The notes under the pieces were generated by a model. That model searched no databases. It saw nothing but the letters and a program-made list of their open reading frames with translations, and had not been told where the DNA came from. Position numbers and translations under genes: made by a program. Shown here in pieces: positions 5,018 through 10,334 of a DNA stretch of 10,334 nt. The stretch's first letter is position 1. Every line of letters begins with the position of its first letter. The DNA is from Clostridia bacterium. Its GTDB lineage: Bacteria; Bacillota; Clostridia; Christensenellales; Aristaeellaceae. The stretch is taken from contig CAAEEC010000179.1 in the NCBI GenBank assembly GCA_900754755.1, positions 1-10,334 on the forward strand. The letters run 5' to 3'.

Positions 5018-6847
5018 ATGCCAGTGAAGGATAACAATTCATCACCGCGCAAACCGTTGATTTACTACTATATTATCGCACTCGTTGTATTGATGCTGCT
5101 CAACACCTTCCTGTTCCCCTCCCTGCTGTCCCGCCCTGTGGTGGAAGTTACGTACGACGCGTTTCTCAAAATGCTCGATGCGGGCGAGGTCAAGCAGGTG
5201 GCTTTGGAAGATACCATGCTCGTGTTTGCCGCGGAAGACGCGGAGGGCAACGCCGCCATTTTCAAAACCGGCATATGGCCGGACGATAACCTTACCGAGC
5301 GGCTGGTAAACGCCGAGGGCGTGCAATTTGCGGCGGAAATCCCCACGCAGGCTTCGCCGCTGCTCAGCTTTTTGCTTTCCTGGCTGATGCCGATCCTCGT
5401 GTTTGTCATCATCGGTCAGATTTTCAGCCGCATGCTCAAAAAGAACGGCGCGATGAATACCATGAGCTTTGGCAAATCCAACGCCAAAATCTATGCCGAA
5501 GCGCAAACCGGCGTGACGTTCGCGGACGTGGCTGGCGAGGAAGAGGCCAAGGAAGCGCTGCAGGAGATCGTGGATTTTTTGCACAATCCGGGCAAATACG
5601 CGGCGATCGGCGCGAAGCTGCCCAAGGGCGCGCTGCTGGTCGGCCCGCCAGGCACGGGCAAAACGCTGCTGGCCAAGGCCGTAGCGGGCGAAGCGAAAGT
5701 GCCCTTTTTCTCCATCTCCGGCTCGGAATTCGTGGAAATGTTTGTGGGCATGGGCGCGGCCAAGGTGCGCGATCTGTTCAAGCAGGCCACGGAAAAGGCT
5801 CCCTGCATTGTGTTCATTGATGAGATCGATACCATCGGCAAAAAGCGCGACAACGGCATGCCCGGCGGCAATGACGAACGCGAGCAGACGCTCAACCAGC
5901 TGCTCACCGAGATGGACGGCTTCGATTCCAACAAGGGTGTCGTGATCCTGGCTGCCACCAACCGCCCCGATTCGCTGGATAAGGCGCTGTTGCGCCCCGG
6001 CCGCTTCGACCGGCGCATCCCCGTGGAACTGCCGGACGTGGTGGGCCGCGAGGCCATCCTGCGCGTGCACGCCAAGCGCGTGAAGCTGTCCGGCTCCATC
6101 GATTTTGCCGCCGTAGCGCGCGCTACCTCCGGCGCATCCGGCGCGGAACTGGCCAATATCGTCAACGAGGCCGCTCTGCGCGCCGTGCGCATGGGGCGCT
6201 CGGAGGTGACACAGGCTGACCTGGAGGAAAGCGTGGAAGTTGTGATCGCAGGCTATCAGAAGAAAACCCAAATTCTTTCGGAAGATGAGAAGAAGGTCGT
6301 CGCCTACCACGAGGTGGGGCACGCGCTGGTCGCCGCCTTGCAGACGCATTCCGCGCCCGTGCACAAAATCACCATCGTGCCGCGCACGTCTGGCGCGCTG
6401 GGTTACACCATGCAGGTGGACGACAACGAGCATTACCTGATGAGCCGCGAAGAATTGCAAAATAAGATTGCCACCCTCACCGGCGGCCGCGCGGCGGAAG
6501 AAGAAGTGTTCGGCATGGTGACCACCGGCGCTTCGAACGATATCGAGCAGGCCACAAAGATCGCCCGCGCCATGCTGACGCAATACGGCATGAGCGAAGA
6601 ATTCGATATGGTGGCGCTGGAAACCGTCGATAACCGCTATTTGGGCGGCGACGCTTCTCTCGCATGCTCCGCGGAAACCGCCGCCAAGATCGACGATAAG
6701 GTCGTGTCTCTGGTGCGCACGCAGCACGAAAAGGCCCGCGCCATCCTGCGCGAGAACCGCCAGAAGCTCGATGAAATCGCCCAGTTCCTGTATAAAAAGG
6801 AGACCATCACCGGCGAAGAATTCATGGAGATTCTGAATCGCAATTGA
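5018..6847 (+). CDS. ftsH: ATP-dependent zinc metalloprotease FtsH
   Basis: A 609-residue membrane-anchored AAA+ protease that extracts and degrades membrane and short-lived regulatory proteins. Two transmembrane segments (about 14-33 and 114-138) flank an extracytoplasmic domain. The AAA module has Walker A GPPGTGKT (209-216), pore loop FVG (242-244), Walker B VFIDEID (265-271) and the second region of homology with arginine fingers Arg326 and Arg329. The peptidase has HEVGH (431-435) and a likely third zinc ligand, Asp508, in [12 protein letters not shown]. The start at 5018 is chosen because AAGGAG (5001-5006) is 11 bases away; ATGs at 4997 and 5009 lie before or too close to it. The gene is not next to tilS or hpt, a frequent context for the main Bacillota ftsH, so it may be a second paralog. 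A Spo0A-like gene follows. Confidence 0.95.
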   Translation: MPVKDNNSSPRKPLIYYYIIALVVLMLLNTFLFPSLLSRPVVEVTYDAFLKMLDAGEVKQVALEDTMLVFAAEDAEGNAAIFKTGIWPDDNLTERLVNAEGVQFAAEIPTQASPLLSFLLSWLMPILVFVIIGQIFSRMLKKNGAMNTMSFGKSNAKIYAEAQTGVTFADVAGEEEAKEALQEIVDFLHNPGKYAAIGAKLPKGALLVGPPGTGKTLLAKAVAGEAKVPFFSISGSEFVEMFVGMGAAKVRDLFKQATEKAPCIVFIDEIDTIGKKRDNGMPGGNDEREQTLNQLLTEMDGFDSNKGVVILAATNRPDSLDKALLRPGRFDRRIPVELPDVVGREAILRVHAKRVKLSGSIDFAAVARATSGASGAELANIVNEAALRAVRMGRSEVTQADLEESVEVVIAGYQKKTQILSEDEKKVVAYHEVGHALVAALQTHSAPVHKITIVPRTSGALGYTMQVDDNEHYLMSREELQNKIATLTGGRAAEEEVFGMVTTGASNDIEQATKIARAMLTQYGMSEEFDMVALETVDNRYLGGDASLACSAETAAKIDDKVVSLVRTQHEKARAILRENRQKLDEIAQFLYKKETITGEEFMEILNRN

Positions 6848-6858
6848 GCATTTTTTCT

Positions 6859-6894
6859 GGAGGCGTTGAAAACCACCTTGTTTTCAACGCCTCT
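6859..6894. other. Long perfect stem-loop between ftsH and the Spo0A-like gene
   Basis: A 14-bp perfect inverted repeat (6860-6873 with 6880-6893), extendable by one G-T wobble, closes a 6-base loop. It begins about 12 bases after the ftsH stop. Neither strand has a T-run after the stem; a T6 run occurs before it on the plus strand (6851-6856). It may be a non-canonical or partial terminator, or a stem that stabilises or processes a shared transcript. No promoter was seen between it and the next gene. Confidence 0.8.
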
Positions 6895-6922
6895 CACTTC
6901 ACAAAGGCAAAAGGAGAGAGCC

Positions 6923-7705
6923 ATGCGCAAAATCCGCATATTGCTGGCAGACCGCAACTATGCTATGCTCGATTATCTGGCGCTTTATCTGTCGCAGCAG
7001 TTGAAGCAGGCCTGCGTTTCGCTGGAAAGCAGCGGGCAATTGATGCGCGCCATTGGCGCAACCGTACCGGATGTCGCCGTGGTGGGAACGGGCATGGAAG
7101 CCGCTCTACGCTTATGGAACCGCTTCCGGGAAATCTCTCCGGGAACTTGTCCCAAACTGATCCTGCTCGCGTCAGAAGGGTGCGTTGACGAAGAAACGCT
7201 TGGAAAACAATATGGCGCGCAGAGTTGCCTAAAAAAGCCCATTGCACCTTCGAATTTGCTCGAAGCAATCCTTGCCGCGGTGCGCGCAGACGTTCCGCCC
7301 CGCCTGTTTGCGTCAAGGCCGCTCGCGGAGTACGCGCAAGGCGATTGCGTGCTGCGCATTTGCCTTTTCTTGGGCATGAGCGTGCGTCTGGCAGGATACG
7401 ATTATGTGCGCGAATGCGTATACACGCTCACGCGAGAATCTATGCCCCGCTGGGTTCGGGCTACGGATCTGTTTCATCTGGTGGCAGAGCGCCGCGGTAC
7501 CACGCCCGCCGCCGTGGAAAGGCTGATTCGCTACGCGCTTGCGGCCACTTGGAAACGCGGCTGCGTGGAGCGCGCCAACCTGCTGCTGGGCGATTCCATT
7601 TTTCCGCTTAGCGCTCCGCCGTCTTGCGCGGAATTCATCGCCACGCTTTCGCACTTTGCCCGGGAATTGCAAGCGATGGAAAAAGAGTTGCGCATGGATC
7701 ATTGA
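6923..7705 (+). CDS. Spo0A-like response regulator with a degenerate receiver domain
   Basis: A 260-residue protein with the two-domain plan of Spo0A, the sporulation master regulator. The C-terminal region matches the Spo0A DNA-binding domain: GYDYVRECVYTLT (158-170; Spo0A GYQYLREAI), LVAERRGTTPAAVERLIRYA (186-205; Spo0A IAKKYNTTASRVERAIRHA), ATWKRG (208-213) and PPSCAEFIATL (232-242). Residues 1-120 look like a receiver fold, keeping Asp10 and the conserved Lys105-Pro106, but the phosphoacceptor aspartate is replaced by Gly55 (PDVAVVG for PDVLVLD), the second acidic residue is Arg11, and the Thr/Ser switch position is not conserved. It should therefore not be activated by phosphotransfer. 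AAGGAG (6911-6916) sits 6 bases before the start. With no promoter seen in the 75-base gap it is probably co-transcribed with ftsH. It is unlikely to be the main Spo0A; target genes are unknown. Confidence 0.8.
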   Translation: MRKIRILLADRNYAMLDYLALYLSQQLKQACVSLESSGQLMRAIGATVPDVAVVGTGMEAALRLWNRFREISPGTCPKLILLASEGCVDEETLGKQYGAQSCLKKPIAPSNLLEAILAAVRADVPPRLFASRPLAEYAQGDCVLRICLFLGMSVRLAGYDYVRECVYTLTRESMPRWVRATDLFHLVAERRGTTPAAVERLIRYALAATWKRGCVERANLLLGDSIFPLSAPPSCAEFIATLSHFARELQAMEKELRMDH

Positions 7706-7746
7706 AAACGCGCCGCCATTTTGTTGGCGGCGCGCAAAGTGTTTTT
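7705..7746. terminator. Shared terminator between convergent genes
   Basis: A 10-bp perfect G/C-rich stem (7709-7718 with 7725-7734) and 6-base loop lie three bases past the Spo0A-like stop codon. On the minus strand the stem is followed directly by TTTT, serving the aldolase gene; on the plus strand TTTTT comes 7 bases after the stem. It therefore can work in both directions, better on the minus strand. Confidence 0.75.
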
Positions 7747-7758
7747 GGCGGTTTGCGG

Positions 7759-9048
7759 CTATTCCAGATGGAACGCCTCTTCGATATCCTTCACTTCTTC
7801 CGGCGAGATGGAAACGATGGGGCCGATGCTGCGCGCGGCGATCACGGCAGCGGCGCTGTATTCCAGCACTTCCAGGCGATCGAAGGCGTTGAGCAGCGAT
7901 TCGCCCACCACGATCACACATTGGTTGTCCACCATCAGCACCGGGGTGCTGCTGGAGAAGCTGGCCGCCGTGCCCTCCACATCCAGTTGACTCGCGGCAA
8001 AGGGCAGGCGCTTCACATTGCGCAGCATGATATAACTTTCCGGAATGGTGCGCGAATCGAATTCTTCGTCCGTCACCGCGAAGGCCATGATGGCCGGCGG
8101 ATGCGCGATGATCACAGCGTTCACACCCTTGTGCTGCTCATAGACCGCCTGGTGCAAAAGCGCCGAGCGGCTGGGGACTTTCCCCGTTTCGCTCATGCCG
8201 TTTTTGATGCGCACGATGTCTTCCGGCTCCAGGTATTTGCGATCCTTCATAAAGGGCGTGATGAGGAAGGAACCATCGGCCAGGCGCATGGAGAACGTGC
8301 CCTGCGTGCTGGTGAACAGGCGCTGGTCATACGCGCGGTGGATTAGCGTGCACATATCGCGCCGGCCCGCGCGCTCTTCGCTGGAAATCCTGTGTTCCAC
8401 AAAGGAATCCAGCGGCGGATGGGCTTTGGAGCTATCCAGATTGATCTGCGCATCGGTGAGCGAGCGCGCCTTGCCGATTTTGGCCGCGTCGGTTTCCAGC
8501 CTGCCGCAGAAATCCAGCGTTTCAAACGCCATGAAAGCGCGGTAGAGGTTCGGGCCGCCACAAACCACGCCGTGGTTTTCCAGCAAAACCGTGTTGTGCC
8601 CCTTGGAGAATTCGGCCGCGATGTTTTTGCCCAGTTCTTCGCTGCCGGGCACGGCGTATTTGGCCAGGGCAACCTCGCCGCACACGAGCGAAGCATTGGA
8701 TACCAGATGCGTATTGGGAATTTTGCGCGCCAGGCTGAAGGCCACCAGCGTGGGCGGATGCGCGTGCACGATCGCCCGCAAATCGGGGCGGGCGCGGTAA
8801 ATGTCCCTATGGAAAGGAAGCTCCGACGAAGGCTTATGCGGGCCGATGACCGTGCCATCGGGCTTCACCTGCATGATATCGTTGCGCGTGAGAGAGCCTT
8901 TGTCGATGCCGGCGGGCGTAATCCAGATATCGCCGTTGTCGTCGCGCACGGAAAGATTCCCGCCCGAAGTCGTCGTCATCCCATATTTGTAAATGCGGTC
9001 CATGATCATTACAAGCTGATCGGCCGGATGCTGCAGTTCAAAATGCAT
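7759..9048 (-). CDS. Two-domain class II aldolase/adducin family protein
   Basis: A 429-residue cytosolic protein made of two tandem class II aldolase/adducin domains. Domain 1 (about 5-200) keeps the zinc-aldolase features of fuculose/ribulose-phosphate aldolases and epimerases: SGGNLSV (28-34), SSELPFH with Glu76 (74-80), HAHPP with His95 and His97, and ENHG with His159. Domain 2 (about 225-415) keeps the fold motifs but the matching positions are altered: TSTQGTFSM, SRSALLH (Glu to Ala), IAHPP (first His lost), VGES (third His lost). It probably has one active and one structural domain. The start at 9048 has a weak AGAGGG site 9 bases upstream; the open frame continues upstream but carries no family sequence and would include the promoter. 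It is a single-gene unit, convergent to the Spo0A-like gene and divergent from pit. The sugar substrate is not predictable. Confidence 0.9.
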   Translation of the reverse strand: MHFELQHPADQLVMIMDRIYKYGMTTTSGGNLSVRDDNGDIWITPAGIDKGSLTRNDIMQVKPDGTVIGPHKPSSELPFHRDIYRARPDLRAIVHAHPPTLVAFSLARKIPNTHLVSNASLVCGEVALAKYAVPGSEELGKNIAAEFSKGHNTVLLENHGVVCGGPNLYRAFMAFETLDFCGRLETDAAKIGKARSLTDAQINLDSSKAHPPLDSFVEHRISSEERAGRRDMCTLIHRAYDQRLFTSTQGTFSMRLADGSFLITPFMKDRKYLEPEDIVRIKNGMSETGKVPSRSALLHQAVYEQHKGVNAVIIAHPPAIMAFAVTDEEFDSRTIPESYIMLRNVKRLPFAASQLDVEGTAASFSSSTPVLMVDNQCVIVVGESLLNAFDRLEVLEYSAAAVIAARSIGPIVSISPEEVKDIEEAFHLE

Positions 9049-9085
9049 ATTGCTTTTCCCTCTTTCCCGTCCTTCAGATGGTTTT

Positions 9086-9114
9086 ATTATAGCACAACCC
9101 GCGCGGGATTTCCA
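9086..9114 (-). promoter_or_regulatory. Promoter of the class II aldolase gene, extended -10
   Basis: On the minus strand TGGAAA (9109-9114; four of six consensus), 17 bases, then TGC-TATAAT (-10 at 9086-9091), an extended -10. It lies 37 bases upstream of the start codon. The spacer contains the 10-bp palindrome CCCGCGCGGG (9098-9107). Confidence 0.75.
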
Positions 9115-9207
9115 TCGTTTTGCCAGCGCCGCACAAAATTTCCGAAAACTTTTCCTCGCGCATTTTGCGTAAAATACGGATTCCGCACTATAAACTTTAC
9201 TAAGGCG

Positions 9208-9216
9208 TGATATAAT
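9208..9216 (+). promoter_or_regulatory. Extended -10 promoter of the phosphate transporter gene
   Basis: TGA-TATAAT (9208-9216) is a perfect extended -10. The -35 at 17 bases (CTATAA) is poor, as often tolerated with an extended -10. It lies 36 bases before the preferred start at 9253. Confidence 0.65.
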
Positions 9217-9252
9217 CAAATTTATACTACAGAGGAGGATGTGGTTAATCGC

Positions 9253-10305
9253 ATGAGTGTGAGCCTGACCGAATTTGCTTCTATGCTTGGCTCCAATCCT
9301 ATGCTCGCCATCACGGCGCTGTTGACGATCGGCGTAATCCTCGTCAATGGCTGGACGGACGCGCCCAACGCCATCGCCACTTGCGTATCCACGCGCGCGA
9401 TGAAAGCGGGGGCCGCCATTGCCATGGCGGCGGTATTCAATTTCCTCGGCGTGCTGGTTATGACAATGATCAATTCCCGCGTAGCAATGACGATTTATAA
9501 TATGGTGGACTTCGGCGGCAACGAGCAGGACGCAACCATTGCCCTGTGCGCAGCCCTTTTTGCGATTGTCGCGTGGGCCACGGCGGCGTGGAAATTTGGC
9601 ATTCCCACCAGCGAAAGCCATGCGCTCATCGCCGGTCTTTCCGGCGCGGCCATCGCGCTGCACGGCAGTTTTGCGGGCATCAATCCCCAGGAATGGGTGA
9701 AGGTGATCTATGGCCTGGTGCTCTCCACCGTGCTGGGCTTTGTCGCAGGCTTTGGCGCCGCGCGGCTCATCGAGTGGATTTGCCGGCGCATGGATCGGCG
9801 AAAGACCACCGTGTTTTTCCGCGGCGGCCAGATCGCGGGCGCGGCTTCCATGGCGTTCATGCACGGCGCGCAAGATGGGCAAAAATTTATGAGTGTATTT
9901 TTGTTGGGAATCTTTCTTTCCAGCGGGCAGGGCGAAGTCAGCAATTTTGCAATTCCCATGTGGTTGATGATTCTTTGCTCCCTGGTGATGTCGCTGGGCA
10001 CTTCCATCGGCGGATACCGCATCATCAAATCCGTGGGCATGGACATGGTGCGGCTGGAAAGCTACCAGGGCTTTGCCGCGGATATCGGCGCGGCGTCCTG
10101 CCTGCTTCTCTCATCGGTCACGGGCGTGCCCGTGAGCACCACGCACACCAAAACCACGGCCATCATGGGCGTGGGCGCGTCCAAGCGGCTTTCGGCCGTT
10201 AACTGGCGCATCGTGAAGGAAATGACGCTCGCCTGGGTGCTCACTTTCCCGGGCTGCGGCTTATTGGGTTTTCTGGTAGCGGAACTGTTTATGGCCATTT
10301 TTTAA
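9253..10305 (+). CDS. PiT-family inorganic phosphate transporter
   Basis: A 350-residue polytopic membrane protein of the PiT family, which moves phosphate (as a metal-phosphate complex or by ion symport) across the inner membrane. The N-terminal signature is NGWTDAPNAIATCVSTRAM (32-50) and the inverted-repeat half carries AFMHGAQDGQKF (201-212) and GVPVSTTHTKTTAIMGVGASK (291-311). About ten hydrophobic segments are visible. The start is ambiguous: GGAGG (9234-9238) is 2 bases before an in-frame GTG at 9241 and 14 bases before ATG at 9253; the ATG is preferred for its codon and because MSVSLTEF is where family-like sequence begins. An AAGGAGG site overlapping the stop precedes another start, indicating an operon. 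A sulfate permease of the same superfamily is a less likely alternative. Confidence 0.92.
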   Translation: MSVSLTEFASMLGSNPMLAITALLTIGVILVNGWTDAPNAIATCVSTRAMKAGAAIAMAAVFNFLGVLVMTMINSRVAMTIYNMVDFGGNEQDATIALCAALFAIVAWATAAWKFGIPTSESHALIAGLSGAAIALHGSFAGINPQEWVKVIYGLVLSTVLGFVAGFGAARLIEWICRRMDRRKTTVFFRGGQIAGAASMAFMHGAQDGQKFMSVFLLGIFLSSGQGEVSNFAIPMWLMILCSLVMSLGTSIGGYRIIKSVGMDMVRLESYQGFAADIGAASCLLLSSVTGVPVSTTHTKTTAIMGVGASKRLSAVNWRIVKEMTLAWVLTFPGCGLLGFLVAELFMAIF

Positions 10306-10317
10306 GGAGGATTCATC

Positions 10318-10334
10318 ATGGCGAAGGAAAAACC
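10318..10334 (+). CDS. Start of a downstream gene in the pit operon (partial)
   Basis: AAGGAGG (10304-10310) followed by ATG at 10318 and the codons for MAKEK; the rest is outside the window. The 12-base gap after the pit stop indicates co-transcription. PiT genes in Bacillota are often adjacent to a DUF47/PhoU-like gene, and a short lysine-rich N-terminus would fit, but five residues cannot establish this. Confidence 0.6.

Noticed and set aside
5042..6727. A 561-codon open frame on the minus strand
   Set aside because: It is wholly antisense to ftsH, is His- and Arg-rich, and is explained by the strong third-position GC bias of ftsH.
9239..9256. A five-codon frame ending in a TGA that overlaps the phosphate transporter ATG
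   Set aside because: Its ATG directly adjoins the GGAGG sequence, leaving no spacing for initiation, so a leader peptide is unlikely.
9049..9882. An upstream extension of the aldolase frame by 278 codons
   Set aside because: It runs through the divergent promoter region and antisense to the phosphate transporter, and contains no aldolase sequence; the family start is at 9048.

Overview
The window looks like a chromosomal segment from a moderately GC-rich member of the Bacillota, most likely class Clostridia. The grounds are strong AGGAGG-type ribosome binding sites before almost every gene, sigma-A-type promoters with near-consensus TATAAT boxes, a protein with a Spo0A-type DNA-binding domain, a CmpB-family membrane protein, and protein sequences resembling uncultured gut Clostridia. 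This placement is inference; there is no rRNA gene or other taxonomic marker.

Layout: (1) 1-582, minus, is the 5' part of tcdA (tRNA t6A dehydratase), cut by the window edge. (2) A divergent promoter region (583-754) also drives a two-gene plus-strand unit: a class I glutamine amidotransferase of the PuuD/peptidase C26 family (755-1495), coupled by an ATGA overlap to a YfcE phosphodiesterase (1492-2037). (3) A minus-strand cluster converges on it: a TetR-family regulator (4283-4873), a radical SAM protein with extra cysteines (2806-4164) and a CmpB-family integral membrane protein (2040-2792). The yfcE terminator lies inside the last codons of the cmpB-like frame. (4) An FtsH protease (5018-6847) runs divergently from tetR and is followed by a Spo0A-like protein (6923-7705) whose receiver domain has lost the phosphoacceptor aspartate. 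A 14-bp perfect stem-loop separates the two. (5) A shared hairpin separates this pair from a convergent double-domain class II aldolase gene (7759-9048, minus). (6) A divergent promoter region leads to a PiT-family phosphate transporter (9253-10305) and the first codons of another gene (10318 to the edge).

Most genes are housekeeping or conserved accessory types. The parts most worth a second look are the ftsH/Spo0A-like pair, since FtsH is linked to the Spo0A pathway in Bacillus subtilis and the regulator here appears phosphorylation-independent; the TetR/radical SAM/CmpB cluster, whose regulatory region holds several short perfect palindromes; and the terminator read as protein code on the opposite strand. 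No CRISPR array, tRNA, rRNA, insertion sequence or prophage signature was seen, and coding density is high. All intergenic gaps are shorter than 200 bases.
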